Assembly (NCBI GenBank): GCA_029781595.1
Contig: JAKOWJ010000227.1
Location: 25,497-89,496, forward strand
DNA from: Pseudomonadota bacterium
Lineage (GTDB): Bacteria; Pseudomonadota; Gammaproteobacteria; Burkholderiales; Usitatibacteraceae
Reading direction: 5' to 3'
Length of the DNA: 64,000 bases
Positions 47,895-56,317 of this stretch are shown piece by piece. Under the pieces are notes generated by a model. That model saw only the letters and a program-made list of their open reading frames with translations, was not told the origin of the DNA and searched no databases. The first letter of the stretch is position 1. Every line of letters begins with the position of its first letter. The translations under genes and the position numbers were made by a program.

Positions 47895-48367
47895 AACGCT
47901 TCCACGTGCACCTGAGCGTCGCCGACCTCGGCGAGAGCATCCGCTTCTACTCCGCCATGTTCGGCGCGCCCCCCACCGTCCGGAAGGACGACTACGCCAA
48001 GTGGATGGTGGAGGACCCGCGCCTGAACTTCGCGATCTCGCAGCGCGGGCACCCGCCCGGCCTCAACCACCTCGGGCTGCAGGTCGACGACGGCGCCGAG
48101 CTGGGCGCGCTGCGCGGGGCGCTGGAGCGCGCGAGCCTTGCCATCGCCGACGAGCCCGGCACCTCGTGCTGCTACGCGAAGTCCGACAAGCACTGGGTGA
48201 CGGACCCGCAGGGCATCGCCTGGGAATCCTTCCACACCCTGGGCGACATTCCCACGTTCGGGGACCCGCAGGCGACCGGCAGCTGCTGCGCGCCCGAGGC
48301 GACCGAGCCGGCGAAGGCTTCGGCGTGCTGCGGCGGCGCGCCCGCCCCGCGCGGCTGCTGCAACTAG
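47891..48367 (+). CDS. ArsI/CadI-family glyoxalase-fold protein (probable C-As lyase) with Cys-rich tail
   Basis: A 158-residue vicinal-oxygen-chelate protein. The N-terminal strand has metal-ligand H5 (FHVHLSV), a second histidine in LNHLGLQV and glutamate in AWESFH. The vicinal cysteines in SCCYAKSDKHWVTDP match the trivalent-organoarsenical site of ArsI, a non-heme iron dioxygenase that cleaves the carbon-arsenic bond. The tail adds three further CC pairs (GSCCAP, SACCGG, GCCN) after residue 130. CadI-type metal binding is the alternative. Coupled to arsR by an ATGA overlap. Confidence 0.82.
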   Translation: MKRFHVHLSVADLGESIRFYSAMFGAPPTVRKDDYAKWMVEDPRLNFAISQRGHPPGLNHLGLQVDDGAELGALRGALERASLAIADEPGTSCCYAKSDKHWVTDPQGIAWESFHTLGDIPTFGDPQATGSCCAPEATEPAKASACCGGAPAPRGCCN

Positions 48368-48374
48368 GCACCGC

Positions 48375-48869
48375 ATGGACCGCCGCCCCTTCCACGCCCT
48401 GTTCCTCTGCACGGGCAACTCGGCGCGCTCGATCCTGGCCGAGTGCATCCTCAACGCCGTGGACCCGGCGCGCTTCCGCGCCTTCAGCGCCGGCAGCCAC
48501 CCGTCGGGCCGCGTGAACCCCTTCGCACTCGAGCTGCTCGCGAAGAACGGCTACCAGACGCTCGGGCTGCGCAGCAAGGCGTGGGACGAGTTCGCGGCGC
48601 CCGGCGCTCCCGAGCTCGACTTCGTGTTCACCGTCTGCGACAACGCGGCCGGCGAAGCCTGCCCCGTGTGGCCCGGCCGGCCCGCGACCGCCCACTGGGG
48701 CGTGCCCGACCCGGCGGCCGTCGAAGGCACGGACGAGGCGAAGCGCAAGGCCTTCCTCGAAGCCTTCGTCGCGCTCAGGCGGCGCATCGAGCTCTTCGCG
48801 AGCCTGCCGTTCGGCAAGCTCGACCGCCTCGCGCTGGAATCGCGCCTGCGCGACATCGGCAAGCGCTGA
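48375..48869 (+). CDS. arsC: Arsenate reductase, LMW-phosphatase (thioredoxin-coupled) type
   Basis: A 164-residue enzyme reducing As(V) to As(III). The phosphatase-like loop is LCTGNSARS with nucleophile C12 and R18. C88 and C96 in VCDNAAGEACP provide the relay disulfide reduced by thioredoxin. The aspartate in VPDPA is the general acid. Seven bases downstream of the ArsI-like gene. Confidence 0.93.
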   Translation: MDRRPFHALFLCTGNSARSILAECILNAVDPARFRAFSAGSHPSGRVNPFALELLAKNGYQTLGLRSKAWDEFAAPGAPELDFVFTVCDNAAGEACPVWPGRPATAHWGVPDPAAVEGTDEAKRKAFLEAFVALRRRIELFASLPFGKLDRLALESRLRDIGKR

Positions 48870-48875
48870 AGCGCC

Positions 48876-49904
48876 ATGCGCCTCTTCGAGCGCTACCTCA
48901 CCGTCTGGGTGCTCGCCTGCATCGTCGCGGGCATCGGGCTCGGCCGCGTGGCCCCGGGCGCCTTCGAGGCCCTCGGCCGCGTGAGTTTCGCGCAGGTGAA
49001 CCTGCCGGTGGGCGTGCTCATCTGGGTGATGATCGTGCCGATGCTCCTCAAGATCGACTTCGGGGCGCTGCACCAGGTGCGCGCGCACGCCCGGGGCATC
49101 GGCGTGACGCTGTTCGTCAACTGGGCCGTGAAGCCTTTCTCCATGGCCCTGCTCGCCTGGCTCTTCGTGCGCCACCTCTTCGCGCCGTGGCTGCCCGCGG
49201 CGCAGCTCGACGCCTACGTGGCCGGGCTGATCCTCCTCGCGGCCGCCCCGTGCACGGCGATGGTGTTCGTCTGGAGCGAGCTGTGCCGCGGCAACCCGTA
49301 CTTCACGCTCTCGCAGGTGGCGCTCAACGACACGCTGATGGTGGTGCTCTTCGCGCCCATCGTGGCGCTCCTCCTGGGGCTGTCGAGCATCACGGTGCCC
49401 TGGGAGACGCTGCTTGCCTCCGTCGTGCTCTACGTCGCGATCCCCGTGGCGATCGCCCAGTTCTGGCGGCGCTGGCTGCTGCGCCGGGGCGAGGCGAGCT
49501 ACCGCGCGGCGCTGGCGCGCCTGGGTCCGCTGTCCATCGTCGCGCTCCTGGCGACGATCGTGCTGCTCTTCGGCTTCCAGGGCGAGGCCATCGCGCGCGC
49601 GCCGCTCGTCATCGCGCTGCTCGCGGTGCCCATCGTGCTGCAGGTGTTCCTCAACGCGGGCCTCGCCTACGGCCTCAACCGGCGCCTGGGCGTGGCCCAC
49701 GAGGTGGCGGGCCCCTCGTGCCTCATCGGCGCAAGCAACTTCTTCGAGCTGGCGGTGGCCGCCGCCATCACGCTCTTCGGGCTCGAGTCGGGCGCGGCGC
49801 TCGCCACGGTCGTCGGCGTGCTCGTCGAGGTGCCGGCGATGCTCCTCGTGGTGGCGGTGGTGAACGCCACGCGCCCCTGGTACGAGGCCGGCCGGGCCGC
49901 CTAG
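48876..49904 (+). CDS. Arsenite efflux permease, ACR3 family
   Basis: A 342-residue inner-membrane transporter with about ten hydrophobic segments. The ACR3 signature AAPCTAMVFVWSELCRGNPYFTL includes the conserved transport cysteine, and the later helix has the conserved glutamate in GVLVEVPAML. It exports arsenite without a partner ATPase. Six bases after arsC; last gene of the arsR operon. Downstream there is no terminator in the correct orientation. Confidence 0.94.
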   Translation: MRLFERYLTVWVLACIVAGIGLGRVAPGAFEALGRVSFAQVNLPVGVLIWVMIVPMLLKIDFGALHQVRAHARGIGVTLFVNWAVKPFSMALLAWLFVRHLFAPWLPAAQLDAYVAGLILLAAAPCTAMVFVWSELCRGNPYFTLSQVALNDTLMVVLFAPIVALLLGLSSITVPWETLLASVVLYVAIPVAIAQFWRRWLLRRGEASYRAALARLGPLSIVALLATIVLLFGFQGEAIARAPLVIALLAVPIVLQVFLNAGLAYGLNRRLGVAHEVAGPSCLIGASNFFELAVAAAITLFGLESGAALATVVGVLVEVPAMLLVVAVVNATRPWYEAGRAA

Positions 49905-49912
49905 CGCCCGCG

Positions 49913-50035
49913 CAAAAAAATCGGGCGGCCCCGTGAAGGACCGCCCGTAGAGCCACCAGAGGATCGGAGGAGACGCTGGTGGTGCCGGAGAAACCCTTTC
50001 GGGAACTTCGCCGCCAAGAGGTGCCGCCATTGTCG
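49913..50035 (-). ncRNA. Candidate small RNA ending in an intrinsic terminator (minus strand)
   Basis: A terminator-like hairpin CGGGCGG/CCGCCCG (49941-49947 with 49922-49928) is followed on the minus strand by ATTTTTTT (U7 at 49914-49920). No minus-strand protein gene lies upstream of it. Immediately 5' is a second stem, CCACCAG/CTGGTGG (49976-49982 with 49953-49959), whose 16-base loop contains CTCCTCC, an anti-Shine-Dalgarno sequence typical of regulatory RNA loops. The 5' end is a guess; no strong promoter was found (weak GACAAT-like -10 near 50030). Confidence 0.4.
49914..49947 (-). terminator. Intrinsic terminator (leftward)
   Basis: Seven-bp GC stem, extendable by two pairs past a bulge, followed by seven U on the minus strand. 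The plus-strand side lacks U, so it does not terminate the ars operon efficiently. Confidence 0.65.
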
Positions 50036-50081
50036 GTGCCCGCCGTTTCAGGGCCGTGACGGCCCGCGCCGACGCGAAAGC

Positions 50082-50108
50082 TTCACGCGGCCGTCGCACC
50101 CGCGTCGC
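50082..50108 (+). promoter_or_regulatory. Possible degenerate Pho box before the phosphoesterase operon
   Basis: Three half-site-like pentamers with an 11-bp period: TTCAC (50082), GTCGC (50093), GTCGC (50104). The Pho-box half-site core is GTCAC/GTCAT with the same period. The element lies 26 bp upstream of the ATG at 50134. Agreement is partial, so this is a suggestion only. Confidence 0.3.
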
Positions 50109-50133
50109 ACGCCGCCGGGACAATGCGGCCGGA

Positions 50134-50958
50134 ATGGACGACTCGCCGGCCCTGCGCTTTCGCGCCATCTTCCTCTCCGACGTGCACCTGGGCACGCCGG
50201 GATGCCAGGCCGCGCACCTGCTCGACTTCCTGCGCCACACGGAGAGCACCTACCTCTACCTCGTGGGCGACATCGTCGACGGCTGGCAGCTCCGGCGCCG
50301 CTGGTACTGGCACCAGGACCACAACGACGTGGTGCAGAAGGTGCTGCGCAAGGCGCGCAAGGGCACGCGAGTCACCTACATCGCGGGCAACCACGACGAG
50401 GCGCTGCGCCACTTCCTGGGCGTCGCCTTCGGCGGCATCGAGATCCGCGACGAGGCCGAGCACCGCACCGCCGACGGCCGGCGCCTGCTCGTGACGCACG
50501 GCGACCTCTTCGACGCCGTGGTGCAGCGGGCGCGCTGGCTCGCCATCGCGGGCGACCACGCGTACACGGCCGTCCTCAAGCTCAACCAGTGGCTCAACCA
50601 CCTCACCGCGCGGCTGGGCCTTCGCTACTGGTCGCTCTCGCAGTACCTCAAGCACAAGGTGAAGAACGCCGTCTCGTACATGACCGACTTCGAGGAGGCG
50701 CTCGCCCAGGAGGCGCGGCGGCGCGGCTTCGACGGCGTGGTCTGCGGGCACATCCACAAGGCCGAGATCCGCGACATCGGCGGCGTGCTGTACTGCAACG
50801 ACGGCGACTGGGTGGAGAGCCTGACGGCGCTGGTGGAGCTGGAAAGCGGCGAGCTGCGCCTCGTCGACTGGCGCGCCATCGAGGCCGTGAAGGGCCGCGC
50901 CGTCCGCCCGGCCGTGCCCGAGGAGGAGCGCGCCCATGCGCCTGCTGCTGGCGACTGA
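50134..50958 (+). CDS. Calcineurin-like phosphoesterase, PlcP/LpxH-like
   Basis: A 274-residue cytosolic metallophosphoesterase. Motifs are LSDVHLGTPGCQAAHLL, GDIVDGWQLRR, GNHDE, THGDLFD and GHIHKAEIRDIGG. It is usually annotated as UDP-2,3-diacylglucosamine diphosphatase. The DGWxLRRxWYW and NDVVQKxLRKARKGTRV stretches are instead characteristic of the PlcP group, phospholipases C that strip head groups from phospholipids during phosphate starvation. The adjacent GT4 and diacylglycerol kinase genes favour the PlcP reading. The ATG at 50134 is preferred over an extended GTG at 50056; the ribosome site is weak. Overlaps the next gene by 23 bp. Confidence 0.85.
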   Translation: MDDSPALRFRAIFLSDVHLGTPGCQAAHLLDFLRHTESTYLYLVGDIVDGWQLRRRWYWHQDHNDVVQKVLRKARKGTRVTYIAGNHDEALRHFLGVAFGGIEIRDEAEHRTADGRRLLVTHGDLFDAVVQRARWLAIAGDHAYTAVLKLNQWLNHLTARLGLRYWSLSQYLKHKVKNAVSYMTDFEEALAQEARRRGFDGVVCGHIHKAEIRDIGGVLYCNDGDWVESLTALVELESGELRLVDWRAIEAVKGRAVRPAVPEEERAHAPAAGD

Positions 50959-51979
50959 CGCCTGGGCGCCGCAGGTCAACGGCGTGGTGGTCACGCTGCG
51001 CAACACGATCGACTGGCTCGGGCGCCTGGGGCACGACGTCCACGTCGTCTCGCCCCAGGGCTTCCGCACGATGCCCATGCCCACCTACCCGGAGATCCCC
51101 CTCGCGTTGTGGCCCGGCCGGGAGGTCGCGCGCCGCATCGAGGCGTTCCGGCCGGACGCGATCCACGTCTCCACGGAAGGGCCCATCGGCGCGGCGGCCC
51201 GAGCCCACTGCGTGGACCGGGGCCTCGCGTTCACCACGGCCTACCACACGTGCTTTCCCGAGTACGTCCAGGCGCGCTTCAAGGTGCCGCTCGCCTGGAC
51301 CTACGCGTGGCTTCGGCGCTTCCACCGGCCTTCGTCGGCGGTGCTCGTGTCCACCCACTCCATCCGCGAGGCGCTCGCGAGGAACGGCATCGCGCACGCG
51401 GCCGAGTGGTCGCGCGGCGTGGACCTCGAGCTCTTCCGGCCCGGTCCGGAGCGCTTCACCGAATACGAGCGGCCGGTGTTCGCGTACGTGGGCCGAGTGG
51501 CGGTGGAGAAGAACCTGGCGGCCTTCCTGCGACTGGACCTGCCCGGCACCAAGCTCGTGGTGGGCGACGGCCCGGCGCGCGCCGAGCTCGAACGCAGGTT
51601 CCCGCGCGCCGTCTTCGTGGGGGCGAAGCACGGCGAGGCGCTGGCGAGCCACTTCCGGCGCGCGGACGTGTTCGTCTTTCCCAGCCGCACGGACACCTTC
51701 GGCCTGGTGCTGCTGGAGGCGATGGCCTGCGGCACGCCCGTGGCGGCCTTCCCGGTGCGCGGCCCCGTGGACGTGGTGAAGGATCCGCGCGCCGGCGTGC
51801 TGCACGAGGACCTTCGCGAGGCGGCGCTCGCGGCGCTCTCGCTCGACCGCGCGGCGGTGCGAGCCTACGCCGAGCGATTCTCGTGGGAGCGCTGCACCCG
51901 CCAGTTCCTCGCCTGCCTCGTCCCGGCCACGGGCGCGGGCGCCGCGGCCACGGCCCATGGACGGCCCGCGCACCCCTGA
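50936..51979 (+). CDS. GT4-family glycosyltransferase, probable diacylglycerol glycosyltransferase
   Basis: A 347-residue GT-B enzyme. The N-terminal domain opens with TDAWAPQVNGVV. The C-terminal donor site has FVFPSRTDTFGLVLLEAMACGTPVAAFPV with the E-x7-E pair. Related enzymes beside PlcP (Agt) transfer glucose or glucuronate to diacylglycerol to make glycolipids that replace phospholipids. Specificity is inferred from context. It overlaps the phosphoesterase gene by 23 bp and the diacylglycerol kinase gene by 23 bp, a strong sign of coupled translation. Confidence 0.88.
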   Translation: MRLLLATDAWAPQVNGVVVTLRNTIDWLGRLGHDVHVVSPQGFRTMPMPTYPEIPLALWPGREVARRIEAFRPDAIHVSTEGPIGAAARAHCVDRGLAFTTAYHTCFPEYVQARFKVPLAWTYAWLRRFHRPSSAVLVSTHSIREALARNGIAHAAEWSRGVDLELFRPGPERFTEYERPVFAYVGRVAVEKNLAAFLRLDLPGTKLVVGDGPARAELERRFPRAVFVGAKHGEALASHFRRADVFVFPSRTDTFGLVLLEAMACGTPVAAFPVRGPVDVVKDPRAGVLHEDLREAALAALSLDRAAVRAYAERFSWERCTRQFLACLVPATGAGAAATAHGRPAHP

Positions 51980-52376
51980 GGCCGCCGCCGGCGGCGAGGC
52001 CACGAGCCCGTTCAAGGGCAAGACGGGCGCGGCGCGCATCGTCCAGGCCTTCTTCAACTCGCTGGCCGGCTACACGGACGCCTGGCGCCACGAGAGCGCC
52101 TTCCGGCAGGAGGTGCTGCTCGCCGCGGTGATGGTGCCCGCGGCGTTCGTCGTGCCCGTGACGGGCGCCGAGCGCGCGCTCCTCGTGGGCAGCGTCCTGC
52201 TGGTGCTGGTGGTCGAGCTCCTGAATTCGAGCGTGGAGGCAGCCGTCGACCGCATCTCGCTCGACCGGCACTCGCTCTCCAGGCGCGCCAAGGACCTGGG
52301 CAGCGCCGCGGTGCTCACGGCGCTCGCGCTCGCGGCGTCGGTCTGGCTGCTGGTGCTGCTGCCCCACCTCGCCTAG
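51957..52376 (+). CDS. dgkA: Diacylglycerol kinase (prokaryotic DgkA type)
   Basis: A 139-residue, three-helix inner-membrane kinase converting diacylglycerol to phosphatidic acid. The active-site motif is VELLNSSVEAAVDRIS. The N-terminal ~22 residues are an extra soluble extension before the amphipathic helix (RIVQAFFNSLAGYTDAWRHESAFRQE). Its substrate would be the diacylglycerol made by a PlcP-type phospholipase, so the trio could recycle or divert the same pool. Convergent with pstB, 20 bp apart. Confidence 0.93.
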   Translation: MDGPRTPEAAAGGEATSPFKGKTGAARIVQAFFNSLAGYTDAWRHESAFRQEVLLAAVMVPAAFVVPVTGAERALLVGSVLLVLVVELLNSSVEAAVDRISLDRHSLSRRAKDLGSAAVLTALALAASVWLLVLLPHLA

Positions 52377-52396
52377 AGGGGCACCGCCGCCGGCCG

Positions 52397-53176
52397 CTAG
52401 CCGAAGCGGCCCGTGATGTAGTCCTCGGTTTCCTTCTTGGTGGGCTTGAGGAAGAGCTGGTCGGTCTTGCCGTACTCCACCATGTCGCCCAGGTACATGT
52501 AGGCCGTGTAGTCGGAGACGCGCGCGGCCTGCTGCATGTTGTGCGTGACGATCACGATCGTGAACTCGTCCGCGAGATCCGTGATGAGCTCCTCGATCTT
52601 GAGGGTCGAGATGGGGTCCAGCGCCGAGGTGGGCTCGTCCAGGAGGAGCACCTGCGGCTTCACGGCGATGCCGCGCGCGATGCACAGGCGCTGCTGCTGG
52701 CCGCCCGACAGGCTCATGCCCGAGCGCGGCAGGATGTCCTTCACCTCGTTCCACAGCGCCGCCTTGCGAAGGGCCCACTCCACGCGCTCGTCCATCTGCC
52801 CGCGCGTGAGCCGCTCGTGCAGGCGCACGCCGAAGGCGATGTTCTCGTAGATCGACATCGGGAAGGGCGTGGGCTTCTGGAAGACCATGCCCACCTTGGC
52901 GCGCAGGTCGTAGATGTCCACGCCCCGGTCCAGGATGTTGCGACCGCCCAGCAGCAGCTCGCCGTCCGCGCGCTGCTCCGGGTACAGGTCGTACATCCGG
53001 TTGATGGTGCGCAGGAGCGTGGACTTGCCGCAGCCCGAGGGACCGATGAAGGCCGTGACCTTTCGCCGGTAGATCTCGAGGTTGATGTTCTTGAGGGCGT
53101 GGAACTTCCCGTAGTGGAAGTTGAAGTTCCGGAAGGCGACCTCGGTGACGAGGTTCTCGGTCGCGGCGTCGTCCAT
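52397..53176 (-). CDS. pstB: Phosphate ABC transporter ATP-binding protein
   Basis: A 259-residue ATPase of the high-affinity phosphate importer. Walker A is GPSGCGKST, the signature LSGGQQQR, Walker [13 protein letters not shown], and the H-loop VTHNM. ATG 53176, 16 bp after pstA. No phoU, phoB or phoR follows, because the convergent dgkA ends here. Confidence 0.96.
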   Translation of the reverse strand: MDDAATENLVTEVAFRNFNFHYGKFHALKNINLEIYRRKVTAFIGPSGCGKSTLLRTINRMYDLYPEQRADGELLLGGRNILDRGVDIYDLRAKVGMVFQKPTPFPMSIYENIAFGVRLHERLTRGQMDERVEWALRKAALWNEVKDILPRSGMSLSGGQQQRLCIARGIAVKPQVLLLDEPTSALDPISTLKIEELITDLADEFTIVIVTHNMQQAARVSDYTAYMYLGDMVEYGKTDQLFLKPTKKETEDYITGRFG

Positions 53177-53192
53177 GGGGGCTCCGGGGCTC

Positions 53193-54032
53193 TCAGCGCT
53201 TCTCGCGGAAGAGGACGCGCGCCGCGACGTTGATCGCGAGCACGCCCAGGGTGATGAGGAAGACCCCCGCCCACGCGAGGCTCTGCCAGTCGGTGAACGG
53301 GCTCATGGCGAACTTGAAGATGGTGACCGGCAGGTTCGCCATGGGCTTGCCCAGGTCCATGCTCCAGAACTGGTTGGACAGGGCCGTGAAGAGCAGCGGC
53401 GCCGTCTCGCCGGCGATGCGCGCCACCGCCAGCAGGATGCCGGTGAGGATGCCCGCCTTCGAGGCGCGGATGGTCACCTTCATGATCACCTGCCACTTGT
53501 GCGCCCCCAGCGCGTACACCGCCTCGCGCAGGCTGTCGGGCACCAGCAGCAGCATGTTCTCCGTGGTGCGCACGACCACGGGCACGACGATGAGGGCGAG
53601 GGAGAGCGCGCCCGCCAGGCCCGAGAAGGAGCCCACCTGCGCGACGTACACCGCGTAGACGAAGAGGCCGATCACGATGGACGGGGCCGACAGCAGCACG
53701 TCGTTGATGAAGCGCGTGACCGAGCCCAGCCAGTTGAAGCGACCGTACTCCGCCAGGTAGACGCCCGCGAGGATGCCCACCGGCGTGCCCACGAGCGTGC
53801 CCAGGCCCACCATCACGAGGCTGCCCGCGATGGCGTTGGCGAGGCCCCCCGGCTCCGAGGCCCCGGGCGGCGGGGTCATCTTCGTGAAGAGGTCGAGCGA
53901 CAGGCCCGAGACGCCCAGCCGGAAGGTGGTCCAGAGGATCCACAGCAGCCACACCAGCCCGAAGGCCATGGCCGCGAGCGAGAGCGTGAGCGCGATCCGG
54001 TTGACGAGGTAGCGGCGGCGGTGCAGGTCCAT
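53193..54032 (-). CDS. pstA: Phosphate ABC transporter permease PstA
   Basis: A 279-residue permease with six hydrophobic segments. The coupling-loop motif is [22 protein letters not shown], which contacts PstB. The ATG at 54032 lies ten bases after the pstC stop. Ordinary length and no irregularity. Confidence 0.94.
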   Translation of the reverse strand: MDLHRRRYLVNRIALTLSLAAMAFGLVWLLWILWTTFRLGVSGLSLDLFTKMTPPPGASEPGGLANAIAGSLVMVGLGTLVGTPVGILAGVYLAEYGRFNWLGSVTRFINDVLLSAPSIVIGLFVYAVYVAQVGSFSGLAGALSLALIVVPVVVRTTENMLLLVPDSLREAVYALGAHKWQVIMKVTIRASKAGILTGILLAVARIAGETAPLLFTALSNQFWSMDLGKPMANLPVTIFKFAMSPFTDWQSLAWAGVFLITLGVLAINVAARVLFREKR

Positions 54033-54042
54033 CGCGGCGCCC

Positions 54043-55068
54043 TCAGGCCTGGGTGCCCTCGCCCTTGGCCAGGCGCAGCAGCAGCAGCTTGGAGAAGGCC
54101 AGGACGACGAAGGTGATGACGAACAGGATGAGGCCCAGCTCGATGAGCGCGGCCGTGTGGATGCCCGGCGCGGCCTCGCCGAACTCGTTGGCCAGGGCCG
54201 AGGTGATGCTGTTGCCGGGCAGGAAGAGCGAGACGCCCTCGAGGAAATTGGTGTTGCCGATCACGAAGGTCACGGCCATGGTCTCGCCCAGCGCGCGGCC
54301 CAGGCCCAGCATGACGCCGCCGATCACGCCCACGCGCGTGTGCGGCAGCACCACGTTCCACACCACCTCCCAGGTGGTGGCGCCCACGCCGTAGGCCGAC
54401 TCCTTGAGCATGGCGGGCGTGACCTCGAACACGTCGCGCATCACCGCGGCGATGAAGGGAATGATCATGATGGCCAGGATGATCCCGGCGCACAGCAGCC
54501 CGATGCCGATGGGCGGGCCGTCGAAGAGCGCGCCCAGGAGCGGGATGCGGCCCAGCGTGGCGGAGAGGAACGGCTGCGACTGGGCGAAGATGGGGGCGAA
54601 GACGAGCAGGCCCCACATGCCGTAGACGATCGAGGGGATGGCCGCCAGCAGCTCGATGGCCGTGCCCAGCGGCCGGCGAAGCCACGCCGGCGAGAGCTCG
54701 GTGAGGAAGAGCGCGATGCCGAAGCTCACGGGCACCGCGATCACCAGCGCGATGGCCGAGGTGACCAGCGTGCCGTAGATCGGGATGAGGGCGCCGAAGC
54801 GCTCGGCCGGCGGGTTCCATTCGCTCGTCCACACGAACGCCGCCCCGTAGCGCACCAGCGAGGGCCACGCCGCCCACACGAGCGAGACGATGATGCCGGC
54901 CAGCGTCGCGAGCGCGATGAGCGCGAAGGCTCGCGTGAGGTTGTGGAAGAGGACGTCGCCGAGGGCGGCGGACGACGCTTTCTCGGGTTTTCGCGGCGGC
55001 ACGACCGCCATTCTGCCAGTTTCGGTGGCGGGGCTGCCCGTCGGCTCGGCCGCGGCTTGGGCGCTCAT
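54043..55068 (-). CDS. pstC: Phosphate ABC transporter permease PstC
   Basis: A 341-residue permease with about six membrane segments after a ~40-residue cytosolic N-terminus. The coupling-loop motif is [21 protein letters not shown]. PstA and PstC form the channel. Start ATG 55068. Separated from pstS by 69 bp holding a ten-bp perfect hairpin. Confidence 0.94.
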   Translation of the reverse strand: MSAQAAAEPTGSPATETGRMAVVPPRKPEKASSAALGDVLFHNLTRAFALIALATLAGIIVSLVWAAWPSLVRYGAAFVWTSEWNPPAERFGALIPIYGTLVTSAIALVIAVPVSFGIALFLTELSPAWLRRPLGTAIELLAAIPSIVYGMWGLLVFAPIFAQSQPFLSATLGRIPLLGALFDGPPIGIGLLCAGIILAIMIIPFIAAVMRDVFEVTPAMLKESAYGVGATTWEVVWNVVLPHTRVGVIGGVMLGLGRALGETMAVTFVIGNTNFLEGVSLFLPGNSITSALANEFGEAAPGIHTAALIELGLILFVITFVVLAFSKLLLLRLAKGEGTQA

Positions 55069-55086
55069 GGGGGGCTCGAAAGCGAG

Positions 55087-55110
55087 CCGGGCGGGCCTGG
55101 GCCCGCCCGG
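55087..55110 (-). other. Ten-bp perfect stem-loop between pstS and pstC
   Basis: CCGGGCGGGC (55087-55096) and GCCCGCCCGG (55101-55110) enclose a four-base loop. No U-tract follows on the minus strand. In the pst transcript it would follow pstS by 27 bases. Such a hairpin can protect upstream pstS mRNA or partially stop transcription, giving more binding protein than channel. Confidence 0.6.
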
Positions 55111-55137
55111 TTCACGCGCAGGGTGTCGCGTCTTCCG

Positions 55138-56184
55138 TCAGTGGGCGGCGGCGTAGACCATCTTGCCGCTTCCGTCCTTGATGTTGTGCCAGGCCTTCTC
55201 GATGAGCGACACGACCGAGTCGGGCAGGGGCACGTAGTCGAGGTCCATCGCCATCTGGTCGCCGTTCTTGTAGGACCAGGCGAAGAACTTGAGCACCTCG
55301 GCCGCCGCGGCGGGCTTGTCCTGCTTCACGTGCATGAGGATGAAGGTCGCGCCGGTGACGGGCCAGGCGTCCTTGCCCGGCTGGTCCGTGAGGATCACCG
55401 CGAACTTCTCCTTCTCCCACTGCGCGCCGGCGGCCGCGGCCTTGAACGCGGTGTCGTCGGGCTTCACGAAGTTGCCGTCGTGGTTCCTGAGCATCGCGTA
55501 CGTGAGCTTGTTCTGCTTGGCGTAGGCGTACTCCACGTAGCCGATCGCGCCGGGGATGCGCTGCACGAAGGCGGAGACGCCCTCGTTGCCCTTGCCGCCC
55601 AGGCCCACGGGCCACTGCACGGCCGTGCCCATGCCGACCTTCTCCTTCCACTCGCCGCTCACCTTGGACAGGTAGTTCGTCCAGATGAAGGTCGTGCCCG
55701 AGCCGTCGGCGCGGCGCACAACGGCGATGGCCTGGTCGGGCAGGTTCACGCCGGCGTTCAGGGCCGCGATCTCCTTGTCGTTCCACTTGACGATCTTGCC
55801 CAGGTAGATCTTGGCGAGCAGGTCGCCCGTGAACTTGAGCTGGCCCGGCTGGATGCCGGCGAGGTTCACGACGGGCACCACGCCGCCGATCACCGTCGGG
55901 AACTGCATGAGGCCGCCCTTCTCGAGGTCCTCGACCTTCAGGGGCATGTCGGAGGCGCCGAAGTCCACGGTCTTGGCGTTGATCTGCTTGATGCCGCCGC
56001 CGGAGCCGATGGACTGGTAGTTGAGCTTGTTGCCGGTGGCCTTCTGGTAGCCGTCGGCCCACTTGGCGTAGATGGGGGCCGGGAACGAAGCGCCGGCACC
56101 GGTGATTTCGGCCGCGAGGGCGGGCGCCGCGGCGAACGCGGCGACGGCGGCGGCGGCGGCGACCTGCTGGAGGGAACGGAACAT
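55138..56184 (-). CDS. pstS: Periplasmic phosphate-binding protein
   Basis: A 348-residue binding protein. The signal peptide is [17 protein letters not shown] to ALAA, then [14 protein letters not shown] begins the mature protein. Phosphate-site segments are [17 protein letters not shown] and [11 protein letters not shown]. The ATG at 56184 follows AGGAG. A Pho box lies 61 bp upstream, so it is almost certainly PhoB-controlled. First gene of pstSCAB. Confidence 0.96.
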   Translation of the reverse strand: MFRSLQQVAAAAAVAAFAAAPALAAEITGAGASFPAPIYAKWADGYQKATGNKLNYQSIGSGGGIKQINAKTVDFGASDMPLKVEDLEKGGLMQFPTVIGGVVPVVNLAGIQPGQLKFTGDLLAKIYLGKIVKWNDKEIAALNAGVNLPDQAIAVVRRADGSGTTFIWTNYLSKVSGEWKEKVGMGTAVQWPVGLGGKGNEGVSAFVQRIPGAIGYVEYAYAKQNKLTYAMLRNHDGNFVKPDDTAFKAAAAGAQWEKEKFAVILTDQPGKDAWPVTGATFILMHVKQDKPAAAAEVLKFFAWSYKNGDQMAMDLDYVPLPDSVVSLIEKAWHNIKDGSGKMVYAAAH

Positions 56185-56243
56185 GGGGGACTCCTGGAAT
56201 GGGAAAGCGAAGGACTTGCTGGGCACGGATTCTAGGTCGGTCC

Positions 56244-56262
56244 CGTGACACTTCCGTGACAC
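56244..56262 (-). promoter_or_regulatory. Pho box upstream of pstS
   Basis: On the minus strand TGTCAC repeats twice with an 11-bp period (plus-strand GTGACA at 56245-56250 and 56256-56261). This matches the PhoB consensus of two CTGTCAY half-sites with four bases between. It lies 61 bp from the pstS ATG. Confidence 0.8.
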
Positions 56263-56317
56263 GGCAGGCCCCGGGAGGCAGGCGATTGACCGCCGACAAG
56301 CCCCGGAGGGGCCATCC

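Noticed and set aside
49922..49947. Terminator of the ars operon
   Set aside because: The U-tract lies on the opposite strand, so the hairpin is oriented for leftward transcription.
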